From the NCBI GenBank assembly GCA_964462335.1, contig CAYWYG010000023.1:1-13738 (forward strand): a stretch of 13,738 nucleotides of DNA, read 5' to 3'. The first letter of the stretch is position 1; every line of letters begins with the position of its first letter. The translations under genes and the position numbers were made by a program. The notes beneath the pieces are model-generated. The model was not told the origin of the DNA and did not search any database. It saw only the letters and a list, made by a program, of their open reading frames with translations. The stretch comes from JAPUDQ01 sp964462335. GTDB lineage: Bacteria > Patescibacteriota > Saccharimonadia > Saccharimonadales > Saccharimonadaceae. Below are positions 1 through 7,334 of the stretch, piece by piece.

Positions 1-1115
1 ATGAGCGCATCGCCGCCATGAGTAATCACTGCTACATTAGTCAAATACGTAGCGATGTCTCTGGGTGTAATGCACGAATAGTTACCTTTTTCGCTCGAGA
101 CGTAGAGTTTCTCGTCGCCGAGGTACATCACGACGTGTTCGGCCATAGTCAATTTGACCGCTTCGGCGTCAGACCATTTCACCTCATCAGCTGGTTTCAC
201 CTCTAGTAGCTTCGCCTCATCGCTCGCGACCACTTCAGAACTGCGCATATGCTCAGGCAGGCTACGCAGGAGCGAACGAAACTCAAGGCGAGTCAGCAAT
301 GTCTTGAGTTTGAGTGTGTCGAGATCGGTCACGTCCATCGCCGCGAGATCGAGCTCAAACGGCGCATCATGGTAGAGCGTCGCAATCTCACGGCTCAAGT
401 ACGCCGACTCTTTGCCTGCCTCCAGCTTCTTCGCAACTGCACCCTTCACCTGCCAGAGATTCTTGTAGACACCATCCAGCGTCTCGTAGCTTTGCAGTAG
501 CTGCACAGCTGTCTTCTCGCCGATACCCGGAACACCAGGGATGTTGTCCGAGCTATCGCCTTTGAGCGATTTAAGGTCAAGGAATTGGTCGGTTCGGATA
601 CCATATTTGGCCTCGAAACTCTCGGGATGAAACAACTCGATATTACTGAAGCCTTTTTTGAGCGCATAGACATGCGTCAGCGGCCCGAGACACTGGAGTG
701 CATCGAGATCACTCGTGATGAGGCAGGTCTCGATCCCTTCGGCCGCGGCCTTGTCAGCAAGTGAGCACATGATATCGTCCGCTTCATAATCATCCGCCTC
801 ATACATCGGCCAGCTAAACGCCTCGAGCAGCTCCATAAGGATCGGTATCTGCGCGTAGAAATCCGGTGGCGCCGGTTTGCGCCCCGCCTTGTACTCGGGG
901 TACAGTGCTTTGCGGCGGCGAATATTCGTGCCTTTTTTGTCCCACGCCACACAGACATAGTCAGGTTTGAGCTTCTTGATTAGCTCCAGACTGAGTGCGG
1001 CAAACCCATACACCCCACCCGTCGGCGTACCGTCCCGCGTCGATAAATTGGGCATGGCATAATACCCGCGATAAAACACGCTCTTACCATCGATAATCGC
1101 CAGCCTTTTTGCCAT
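1..1115 (-). CDS. polA: DNA polymerase I, N-terminal part (5'-3' exonuclease domain), truncated by window edge
   Basis: The frame is open from ATG at 1115 down to base 1, giving 371 complete codons without a stop. The first ~300 residues are a FEN-like 5'-3' exonuclease, which removes RNA primers and flaps in replication and repair. Visible metal-binding acidic residues include D9 (AIIDGKS), D59 (VAWDKKG), the EADDYEADDI segment (107-115), D136 and D138 (ITSDLDAL), and D187/D190 in the helix-3-turn-helix (KGDSSDNIPGVPGIGEKTA, 185-203). The frame continues well past the exonuclease into what looks like the start of the 3'-5'-exonuclease-like domain (from about residue 320), so this is full Pol I rather than a stand-alone exonuclease. 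The ATG is preceded by TATACT plus 6 bases and no Shine-Dalgarno, implying a leaderless start. The polymerase domain lies outside the window and cannot be judged. Confidence 0.93.
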   Translation of the reverse strand, partial: MAKRLAIIDGKSVFYRGYYAMPNLSTRDGTPTGGVYGFAALSLELIKKLKPDYVCVAWDKKGTNIRRRKALYPEYKAGRKPAPPDFYAQIPILMELLEAFSWPMYEADDYEADDIMCSLADKAAAEGIETCLITSDLDALQCLGPLTHVYALKKGFSNIELFHPESFEAKYGIRTDQFLDLKSLKGDSSDNIPGVPGIGEKTAVQLLQSYETLDGVYKNLWQVKGAVAKKLEAGKESAYLSREIATLYHDAPFELDLAAMDVTDLDTLKLKTLLTRLEFRSLLRSLPEHMRSSEVVASDEAKLLEVKPADEVKWSDAEAVKLTMAEHVVMYLGDEKLYVSSEKGNYSCITPRDIATYLTNVAVITHGGDAL

Positions 1116-1121
1116 ACTACT

Positions 1122-1127
1122 AGTATA
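1122..1127 (-). promoter_or_regulatory. -10 element of polA, leaderless geometry
   Basis: Minus strand reads TATACT, then AGTAGT, then the polA ATG. The expected transcription start falls on or next to the ATG. The box lies between the stop codon of the upstream WhiB gene (1130-1132) and polA, so polA can be transcribed independently of the WhiB genes. I see no convincing -35. Confidence 0.6.
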
Positions 1128-1129
1128 CG

Positions 1130-1462
1130 CTATCTATTTTTTACTCTCTTTGCGATGGCATTTCGTGCAGTATCTATCACGTATTGGGTAACTCCTCTGC
1201 GGTATATCTGTTGTCGTTCGCGTTCAGTCTTGCCACCCCACACGCCGAAAGCTTCTTTACGGCTAAGCGCATCGATCAAACACTCTTCCTTGACTAGACA
1301 GTGAGCGCACACAGATTCTGCAAAGCTTCTCTGCTGTGCGATACTTGGTGGAAATGGATCATCAGGATTACCTCCCAGACACGCCGCTCGCCTCGGCCAC
1401 ATCGTATCGAGGGCAACCAATTGAGCACCGCCTAATATACTACGAACAGTGAGTTGGTTCAT
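1130..1462 (-). CDS. WhiB-type iron-sulfur transcription factor (small, stand-alone)
   Basis: A 110-residue protein with the WhiB signature: C28, then C52-x2-C55-x5-C61, followed by GVWGG (73-77) and TERER (79-83). In the known family the four cysteines hold a [4Fe-4S] cluster, and the tryptophan turn docks on region 4 of the primary sigma factor. A basic tail (RRGVTQ...AKRVKNR) could contact DNA, as in actinobacterial Wbl proteins. Length is typical of the family (about 80-130 residues). It lies 49 bases downstream of a second WhiB gene and 14 bases upstream of polA. The ATG at 1462 has no Shine-Dalgarno; a weak CATTAT box sits 6 bases before it. The motif match is direct; regulator function and redox sensing are inferred from the family. 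WhiB proteins are regarded as essentially actinobacterial, so presence here is notable. Confidence 0.85.
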   Translation of the reverse strand: MNQLTVRSILGGAQLVALDTMWPRRAACLGGNPDDPFPPSIAQQRSFAESVCAHCLVKEECLIDALSRKEAFGVWGGKTERERQQIYRRGVTQYVIDTARNAIAKRVKNR

Positions 1463-1511
1463 GTGATAATAATGTGGCAGTTTATAGTCATGAATGCAAG
1501 CATGAGTATCT

Positions 1512-2261
1512 CTATATAGTTCTCTTCTTTAGCTTTCGTCGCTCGCGCTCAGTTAGCCCGCCCCATATGCCATACTGCTCATTATGTGCGAGCGCATAAT
1601 CAAGGCACTGCTGCCGCACGCTACATCTCGCACATACTTTTTTCGCCATGTGAGGACTATTATTTTTTTCGGGGAAAAATGCTTCCCCGTCAGTATTGGC
1701 GCAGTTACCATGTTGCCGCCATCCCGCCTGGTCACCTCCATCTACAGCGACGGTAGGTTGCGTATCTTCAATTCGTTCTGCAGACGATGCCGCCGCATGA
1801 CCCATGGCACATTCTTCAATGATACGGTACGCCTCTTCAGTTATTGGGCCATACCCCACAAGCTGGCTCCACACGCGCAGAGGAACTTCTAGTTCGCCGA
1901 CTAGTTGATGAGCCCTTCGTACACCGTTAGACACCGCACTATCCGTGACGCCACGACGTGCCGCTATACCCGCAACAGTTTCCCCAGAGTACATTGCCGC
2001 GAGATCACCCCACATAACAGTACTTCGCCTGCCAGTTATCTGAAAATCAGCTAGTATACCAGCCAGCCGTGGTATAGCCATCCCTGCGATTAACCGCGTT
2101 TCTCCATCTGACATAGTTTTGTGAGGAATCCCAAATTCGCCAAGACGTTTGCGCAATGTCTCTTGTGGGCCACGGTACATCAAAGCAATCGTGCCAAGTG
2201 GCCTATGACGGCCTGATCGGGTCAACTCAGGAATAGTTGTTTTCTCCATAGTGAATTTCAT
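1512..2261 (-). CDS. Helix-turn-helix protein with C-terminal WhiB domain
   Basis: About 249 residues from the ATG at 2261. Residues ~177-245 are a textbook WhiB domain: W181, C187, FFP (195-197), C210-x2-C213-x5-C219, GIWGG (231-235) and TERERRKLKKR. Residues ~84-119 (MWGDLAAMYSGETVAGIAARRG then VTDSAVSNGVRRAHQL) resemble a sigma-region-4 or LuxR-like helix-turn-helix. The first ~75 residues may form a further DNA-binding module that I cannot name. The combination suggests a sequence-specific regulator controlled by a [4Fe-4S] cluster, but targets are unknown. The start is ambiguous. GTG 2273 and ATG 2270 are also in frame; ATG 2261 has GGGGTGAT upstream at slightly long spacing; ATG 2249 lies 10 bases after a TATAAT (2265 to 2260). 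Domain content does not depend on the choice. The gene diverges from the kinase at 2322. Confidence 0.83.
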   Translation of the reverse strand: MKFTMEKTTIPELTRSGRHRPLGTIALMYRGPQETLRKRLGEFGIPHKTMSDGETRLIAGMAIPRLAGILADFQITGRRSTVMWGDLAAMYSGETVAGIAARRGVTDSAVSNGVRRAHQLVGELEVPLRVWSQLVGYGPITEEAYRIIEECAMGHAAASSAERIEDTQPTVAVDGGDQAGWRQHGNCANTDGEAFFPEKNNSPHMAKKVCARCSVRQQCLDYALAHNEQYGIWGGLTERERRKLKKRTI

Positions 2262-2308
2262 TATATCCATCACCCCCCATTACCCCAAGCATGAGCATCT
2301 TCCTTTGC

Positions 2309-2314
2309 TATACT
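2309..2314 (+). promoter_or_regulatory. Extended -10 promoter of the P-loop kinase gene
   Basis: The sequence TGCTATACT (2306-2314) is an extended -10 box (TGn + TATACT). It is followed by 7 bases and then the ATG at 2322, so the transcript would be leaderless or nearly so. The spacer contains AGG but too close to the ATG for a normal Shine-Dalgarno. Confidence 0.6.
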
Positions 2315-2321
2315 ATGAGGT

Positions 2322-2888
2322 ATGCAAAAACCTCAAGTAATCGCCATCATCGGTATGGCTGGCTCCGGCAAAGGCACAGTTGTCGAGCATCTCGTCGAAG
2401 CATATCAGATACCAAAAGTATATTTTGGCGGCATGGTTTATGAGGAAGTAGAGAGACGCGGGCTCAATATCATCCGCGATGAACGAGCCGTCCGTGAAGA
2501 TATGCGGGCGACCGATGGCCCAGCGGTGCTGGCCAAACGCGCTGCCACGCGCGCCAAAGAAGAACTACAAAACGGCGCAAGATTTGTCGTGCTGGACGGG
2601 GTATATAGCTGGAGCGAAGACTGCTACTTACGAGAGATATTTGGGGATGCCTATAGTTCAATCGCGATTGTGATGCCAAAGCATGTACGCTATGATCGCG
2701 TTGTTACTCGCAAAGATGCACACCGCACATACACGCGCGATGATATCAAACGACGCGACATAGAAGAAATCGAGTTTCATCACAAAGGTGACCCCATCGC
2801 CTTCGCCGATTACTACCTGCTCAATGCCTCATCGATCGATGCGCTCAAAGCCGCTACTGACGATATCATGCACCAGCTCGGCTACTAG
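2322..2888 (+). CDS. P-loop nucleotide kinase-like protein (dephospho-CoA kinase / adenylate kinase-like fold)
   Basis: A 188-residue protein with a clear N-terminal Walker A, GMAGSGKGT (11-19), preceded by a hydrophobic strand (VIAII). The GSGKGT form is typical of nucleoside monophosphate kinases. A second hydrophobic strand, RFVVLDGVYSW, fits the Walker B region of the CoaE/UPF0200-like group. The segment RVVTRKDAHRTYTRDDIKRRD is rich in arginine and resembles a lid with a phosphate-contacting role. YYLLNASSIDALK near the C-terminus resembles the end of such kinases (xxIxNxGsxxxL). The substrate cannot be told from sequence: dephospho-CoA, a nucleotide or a modified nucleotide are all possible. 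It stands alone on plus, divergent from the WhiB operon and tail-to-tail with the lipid-kinase gene, with 3 bases between the two stop codons. Confidence 0.8.
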   Translation: MQKPQVIAIIGMAGSGKGTVVEHLVEAYQIPKVYFGGMVYEEVERRGLNIIRDERAVREDMRATDGPAVLAKRAATRAKEELQNGARFVVLDGVYSWSEDCYLREIFGDAYSSIAIVMPKHVRYDRVVTRKDAHRTYTRDDIKRRDIEEIEFHHKGDPIAFADYYLLNASSIDALKAATDDIMHQLGY

Positions 2889-2891
2889 CTA

Positions 2892-3863
2892 CTACGCTGC
2901 CAATTCCTGATCAACCAATTTATTGACATCGATAATCGGAACACGCGGTGCGGTCGGTCCTTTTGTCACGACCACTCGGCGCACATCGCCTCTCCGCTCT
3001 CCATCAACGAGCAGAGGCACACTCGCATCTTCAAAATCGATTTTTTCGTGTCGACGTAATCGTCCATGCATTATGCCTGACAACGATTGGACACCAAACC
3101 ACACCGAACGCGGAAACTGCCACATACCTTGATAATGGCCAATAGAAAAATACTCTCCGTATATGGCGCGCTGCGCCAAGATATTGCGCCATGTCCCTGC
3201 CATCCGGCCGTCATTCATGATGAGGATAGTTCCCCCAAGCCGCCGCTCACGACCATCATCGTGCCGAACTGGCGGCATACGGTGACGGCGTCCATGCTCA
3301 AAATAGTACCGTGTAGCCAGTGCCAGCTTTGCTCGCATCGTCCGGCCAGATACATTGAGTTCGTCTTTTGCGCCTGAATGTTCTAGCCATTCTCCTGCCA
3401 GCGCAACCGCCCCCAATGCCCCAGATACCATCCCATATCCCAAATCGATCCCGTCTGCTTCGATATGAAACGGCCGCGCGTCACGTACTGGTATATTCTG
3501 ACTGTGACGACATGCCATAGCCGCTATAACGGCAAGCTCCTCTATAGACCTTGCACCGTGCAGCGCAAACGACGTATCATTCTCGCCACCAGCAGGCAGA
3601 CTCACAACAGCGAGATCATCTCGACTTGCCTGAATAATACCGTTAAATGAATCTGCCTGACCACCATCACCTGCTGCCAGCACTATCACATCGCCATCGC
3701 AGACTGCTCCGGCGATAGCATCACGCGTACGTAACGGTTCAGGCGATGTCTGAAGACGCAGTGACGATACTACCGATTCCTGGAGGTAGGCTAACGCGGG
3801 TGTGACAGCAGCATGCCGTGAACTTGCTGGATTTTCTACTATGACAAGTCGCCGTTCGGGCAT
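2892..3863 (-). CDS. Diacylglycerol kinase / YegS-like lipid kinase family protein
   Basis: About 323 residues. The N-terminal catalytic domain of the DAGK/NAD-kinase-like fold is recognisable from NPASSRHA (11-18), the nucleotide-binding AAGDGG (63-68) and LPAGGEND (89-96), which correspond to the family's NP.sG, GGDGT and P.GTgNDfA motifs. The C-terminal half (MRAKLALATRYYFEHGRRHR..., LLVDGERRG) fits the beta-sandwich lobe, including the usual D-G-E near the end. The likely role is ATP-dependent phosphorylation of a lipid alcohol at the membrane; the substrate is unknown. The threonine of GGDGT is replaced by glycine. I chose ATG 3863 because AGGTGA precedes it at good aligned spacing; GTG 3869 is the alternative. 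It begins 21 bases after the rpoD stop and is probably the last gene of the dnaG-rpoD operon. Confidence 0.85.
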   Translation of the reverse strand: MPERRLVIVENPASSRHAAVTPALAYLQESVVSSLRLQTSPEPLRTRDAIAGAVCDGDVIVLAAGDGGQADSFNGIIQASRDDLAVVSLPAGGENDTSFALHGARSIEELAVIAAMACRHSQNIPVRDARPFHIEADGIDLGYGMVSGALGAVALAGEWLEHSGAKDELNVSGRTMRAKLALATRYYFEHGRRHRMPPVRHDDGRERRLGGTILIMNDGRMAGTWRNILAQRAIYGEYFSIGHYQGMWQFPRSVWFGVQSLSGIMHGRLRRHEKIDFEDASVPLLVDGERRGDVRRVVVTKGPTAPRVPIIDVNKLVDQELAA

Positions 3864-3884
3864 GGTCACCTACTGGTCAGCTCG

Positions 3885-4892
3885 CTACTGTAAATACTCG
3901 TACAATTTCTTCGCATCTTTGTGCTTGCGCAGTTTGGCGAGAGCTTTTGCTTCAATCTGACGTATGCGCTCACGCGTGACGCTAAATTCCTGGCCGACTT
4001 CCTCGAGCGTATGGCTCTTGCCGTCATCGAGACCAAAGCGCATCTTGAGGATCTTTTGCTCGCGCTCAGTCAGCACATCGAGGATACCCTGCACTTGTTC
4101 TTTGAGCAGCTGGTTTGCCGCGGATTCTTCCGGACTGGCAGCGTCTTCGTCTTCGATAAAATCACCGAGCACCGTGTCGTCTTCGCCATCATCGCGCCCC
4201 ACGCCAGCATCGAGGCTTGTGATATCTTGCTTGATCTTGATGACGTATTCGACCTTGTCGGGCTCCATCTCGAGTTCTTTTGCAAGTTCTTCGATCGTCG
4301 GCTCACGGTTGAGATCTTGCGTCATGCGGCGCTGGGTGCGTAGCAGTTTGTTGATCGTCTCGACCATGTGCACAGGGATACGAATCGTCCGCGCTTGGTC
4401 GGCGATAGCACGTGTGATTGCCTGACGAATCCACCAGGTCGCGTAGGTACTAAATTTGAACCCTTTGTCTGGATCGAATTTTTCGACGGCACGCAGGAGT
4501 CCCGTATTACCCTCCTGTATCAGATCGAGAAAATCAAGCCCGCGCCCACTATAACGCTTGGCGATGCTCACGACCAGACGCATATTGGCTTCGGCCATCT
4601 GGTCTTTTGCTTTTTTGTCGCCAGCGACGACCCGCTGAGCAAGTGCGAGTTCTTCTTCGCTATTGAGGAGCGGGATCTTCCCGATTTCACGCAAATACAG
4701 ACGCACTGAGTCGTCTGATACATCATCAAAATAGACTTCACCTGGGTCAGTTTCGACGATATCCTCATCACCAAAATCATCGATATCTGGTTCATCAATT
4801 ACATCGATGTCACTGAGGCTGGCGAGGTCATCGTCATCATCGTTGAGCGGCAGATCGCCGAGGTCGTCGTCACGAGTCATATCATCGGGCAC
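3885..4892 (-). CDS. rpoD: Primary RNA polymerase sigma factor (sigma-70)
   Basis: A 335-residue sigma-70. After a strongly acidic N-terminal ~60 residues (runs of D/E, no full region 1.1) come region 1.2 (DDSVRLYLREIGKIPLLN, 60-77), region 2 (~101-170, with GLDFLDLIQEGNTGLLRAVE and FSTYATWWIRQAI for -10 binding and melting), region 3 (~174-255) and region 4 (~270-335, with TLEEVGQEFSVTRERIRQIE, the -35-binding helix-turn-helix). It directs RNA polymerase to housekeeping promoters, consistent with the TATAAT-like boxes in this window. It starts with GTG at 4892, supported by AAAGGAGA 6-7 bases upstream. The start lies inside dnaG (11-base overlap), implying translational coupling. Its C-terminal end reads KLRKHKDAKKL where actinobacterial primary sigma factors have KLRHPSR, the site reported to contact WhiB proteins. 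Confidence 0.97.
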   Translation of the reverse strand: MPDDMTRDDDLGDLPLNDDDDDLASLSDIDVIDEPDIDDFGDEDIVETDPGEVYFDDVSDDSVRLYLREIGKIPLLNSEEELALAQRVVAGDKKAKDQMAEANMRLVVSIAKRYSGRGLDFLDLIQEGNTGLLRAVEKFDPDKGFKFSTYATWWIRQAITRAIADQARTIRIPVHMVETINKLLRTQRRMTQDLNREPTIEELAKELEMEPDKVEYVIKIKQDITSLDAGVGRDDGEDDTVLGDFIEDEDAASPEESAANQLLKEQVQGILDVLTEREQKILKMRFGLDDGKSHTLEEVGQEFSVTRERIRQIEAKALAKLRKHKDAKKLYEYLQ

Positions 4893-6639
4893 GTTTCGTC
4901 TCCTTTATTAGTTCGGCCAACTGGACGCGTAGTTCTTGGGCGCGCACGTTGTCGTGCACCTCCTCAGCATCACGTAGCTGGACATCGAGAATTGCTTTAG
5001 TTTGTCTTCGCTTTTCGTCTTTTATCCGTCGGACTAAGTTCGCGGCTTCGATGAGTCGATTTGAGGTATCGACTGAAGCGTATCGCGTCTCCGCTTTGAA
5101 TAGAACGATTTTGACATAGGTGTCGAGATTTTGCAAGTCATCAGGCAACCTCTCTGGAAATTTTTCCCCTAGATGCGCCAAAATATACCCGAGCAACGCC
5201 TGCCGTACCTCACCCGCAACCGATTCGGGCGTCAGATGTCTGAGCGTATCATGCACGCTCTCATCCATCACTGCAAGTCCGAGCAGATAGTCCTGATGCA
5301 CCTCTGGATCATGCCCGGTACTCGGCGTGATGTTCATCGGTTTAAGCCGCCGCACTGGTTCGGGTTGTTTCACGATGTTGAGCTTGCCTTCAAGCGCTCG
5401 ACGACTTGCCCCTGTTACTTCAGCAACCCGCCCGAGATAATGCTCTTGTTCAACCGGATCTTTAAGCAATCGAATGAGCGCAAGTGCCTGTGTACTGAGT
5501 TCGCGCTTGCCTGCCGCACTCGTCAGGTCATAGCGGTCTGAATACTGGTCGATGATCCACTCGATTGCCGGCTGATGGCTGTCGACCACACTTTGCCAGA
5601 GTGCCGCGTCTTGTTTGATGAGCTCATCAGGATCTTTGAAATCACTTGGCAGCGTGATCACACTGAGCTCCACGCCGACGCTCTCGGCAATCGGGATAGC
5701 CCGCTCCGTTGCCGCAATGCCAGCTTTGTCACCATCAAAACACAAGCGCACATTGCGCGTCAGGCGGCTCAATGCCTTGAGGTGGTGCTCAGTCATGGCA
5801 GTACCCGCTGTTGCGACGACTTGTGCCACCCCTGCCTGATGACTGGCGATCACGTCGAGATTGCCCTCGACCAGCACGACATAATCATGTGTGCGAATCG
5901 CTTCTTTGGCCTGTGCCAGCCCAAAGACCTGCCTCCCTTTGTCGTAGAGCAACGTCTGTGGCGTATTGAGGTACTTCGGCGCATTTTTCACATCCGCCAG
6001 TAACCGACCTGTAAACCCGACAATTTGCCCCTGTCCATCACTTAGTGGTATGGCAAGACGCCCGCGTAGCAGATCAGTCCCGCGGCTACTGAGTAGCCCT
6101 GCTGCCGAGAGTTCAGCCCGCGTGAAACCTTTGCCTTCCATAAAACGAAGCAAAACCGACCCCTGTTCTGGCGCATATCCCAGACGAAAATCCAGCACAG
6201 CTTGTTTGGTAAATCCCCGTACATTGGCGACATAGTGAATCGCGCTCGAATCTTTGATCAGTTGCCGCTGGTAATACGTGGCCGCCAGTTCGTTGGCCGC
6301 ATACAGCCGTTTTTTCTTGTCAGCTAGACCACGATCAGCGCGTGTCTCATACAGACTCAGATCGACCCCAGCTTTGCGTGCTAGTAGCTCGAGACAGGCA
6401 CGAAAATCGATCCCTTCGACCTCCATGACAAACGAGAACACATCACCGCCTTTGTTGCTGCTAAAATCATGCCATATCTGTTTGTCCGGCGACACGAAAA
6501 AACTCGGTGTCTTTTCCTGACTAAACGGGCTGAGTCCGCGCCAGCTCCGCCCTGCGCGCTTTAAGGGCACATACTCCCCGATCACATCCTCGATCGCGAG
6601 ACGACCACGAACTTCCTCTTTGGCCTCATCAGAAATCAT
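4882..6639 (-). CDS. dnaG: DNA primase with degenerate zinc-binding domain
   Basis: A 585-residue primase that makes RNA primers at the replication fork. The N-terminal CHC2-type domain is clear by alignment to the family (GLSPFSQEKTPSFFVSPDKQIWHDFSSNKGGD), but the four zinc ligands are replaced: CPFH reads SPFS (S37, S40) and HCFGC reads HDFSS (D58, S61). The catalytic core follows (RGFTKQAVLDFRLGYAP; LRGRLAIPL). The TOPRIM fold has VLVEGNLDVIASHQAG and CFDGDKAG, so catalysis looks intact. The C-terminal ~150 residues would bind helicase. The frame extends open to 7128, but homology begins at ATG 6639, which also has an extended -10 (TGGTATACT) 6 bases before it; the longer frame is antisense to another gene. 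First gene of the dnaG-rpoD operon. Confidence 0.96.
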   Translation of the reverse strand: MISDEAKEEVRGRLAIEDVIGEYVPLKRAGRSWRGLSPFSQEKTPSFFVSPDKQIWHDFSSNKGGDVFSFVMEVEGIDFRACLELLARKAGVDLSLYETRADRGLADKKKRLYAANELAATYYQRQLIKDSSAIHYVANVRGFTKQAVLDFRLGYAPEQGSVLLRFMEGKGFTRAELSAAGLLSSRGTDLLRGRLAIPLSDGQGQIVGFTGRLLADVKNAPKYLNTPQTLLYDKGRQVFGLAQAKEAIRTHDYVVLVEGNLDVIASHQAGVAQVVATAGTAMTEHHLKALSRLTRNVRLCFDGDKAGIAATERAIPIAESVGVELSVITLPSDFKDPDELIKQDAALWQSVVDSHQPAIEWIIDQYSDRYDLTSAAGKRELSTQALALIRLLKDPVEQEHYLGRVAEVTGASRRALEGKLNIVKQPEPVRRLKPMNITPSTGHDPEVHQDYLLGLAVMDESVHDTLRHLTPESVAGEVRQALLGYILAHLGEKFPERLPDDLQNLDTYVKIVLFKAETRYASVDTSNRLIEAANLVRRIKDEKRRQTKAILDVQLRDAEEVHDNVRAQELRVQLAELIKETKRAR

Positions 6640-6645
6640 GTAGTT

Positions 6646-6651
6646 AGTATA
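6646..6651 (-). promoter_or_regulatory. Extended -10 promoter of the dnaG-rpoD operon
   Basis: Minus strand reads TGGTATACT, then AACTAC, then the dnaG ATG. This is TGn-TATACT with exactly 6 bases to the start codon, so the operon mRNA should be leaderless. The 55-base divergent spacer (6640-6694) is shared with the plus-strand gene at 6695. Confidence 0.65.
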
Positions 6652-6694
6652 CCACTCTGTACCTCTGTAACATCTTATGCTTAAATAAAGACAT

Positions 6695-7330
6695 ATGGAT
6701 AACAAACCAAGCCTCAAACCACCTTCAGTAGCACCTGTACGCGGCCCAGCCGCACCATTACCAGATACGACGTTTATACCACCAGTTGCGAACCCGCGCA
6801 AAATCACCAAACTATCATCGAAAACAGTCTTTTTACTCGTCGGCCTCGTGCTCGCTATCATCATCGGGTTTGCATTGATGTTTCTCGCAAAAGCCAATGA
6901 CCCCGCAGATGATATCAACAAACTACGCGTGATGATGCAGAGCCTCAGTGAGATCACCAGCGAAGGTCGCAAGAGTGCAAGACACCCTGATGTCGTGAAA
7001 TTTACCAGCGATGCATCAATCCTCATCAATGGTGATATCACCAATCTCAAGACCGTACTGGCAACGACAGGTGTCAAAGAAAGCAAAGAGATCACGACCG
7101 CCGAAAAAGCTGCTAATGCGCTGATCATAAAGGACTTGAAAGCAGCCGCAATTGACGCACGATTTGACCGAGCCTACACAAAGATTTTGCGCGAAAAGCT
7201 AAAAGCCACCCAGGCGCAATTGACGCGAGTCTATGATAAATCATCTCGATCAACTGTGCGGATAGCCACCAAGACCGTTTATGATCACTTCACAACGCTC
7301 ATCGAATCACTCGATAAACTAACGCTCTGA
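6695..7330 (+). CDS. Single-pass membrane protein of unknown function
   Basis: A 211-residue protein I do not recognise. Residues 1-43 are proline-rich and polar (MDNKPSLKPPSVAPVRGPAAP...), with basic residues (PRKITKLSSK) just before one hydrophobic segment at ~44-66 (TVFLLVGLVLAIIIGFALMFLA). The remaining ~145 residues are polar, alanine/lysine/threonine-rich and predicted mostly helical (for example EITTAEKAANALIIKDLKAAAIDARFDRAYTKILREKLKATQAQL). By the positive-inside rule the N-terminus is cytoplasmic and the helical domain lies outside the membrane. No catalytic motif is visible. The 321-residue protein at 11978-12943 shares this plan. It diverges from dnaG and ends 4 bases before the convergent YjbR gene. 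The ATG lacks a Shine-Dalgarno; TATGCT at 6676-6681 is a possible but weak -10. Confidence 0.75.
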   Translation: MDNKPSLKPPSVAPVRGPAAPLPDTTFIPPVANPRKITKLSSKTVFLLVGLVLAIIIGFALMFLAKANDPADDINKLRVMMQSLSEITSEGRKSARHPDVVKFTSDASILINGDITNLKTVLATTGVKESKEITTAEKAANALIIKDLKAAAIDARFDRAYTKILREKLKATQAQLTRVYDKSSRSTVRIATKTVYDHFTTLIESLDKLTL

Positions 7331-7334
7331 ACCA

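Noticed and set aside
6640..7128. Long N-terminal extension of the dnaG frame
   Set aside because: It is antisense to the plus-strand membrane protein gene, has no primase similarity, and would bypass a clear promoter and ATG at 6639.
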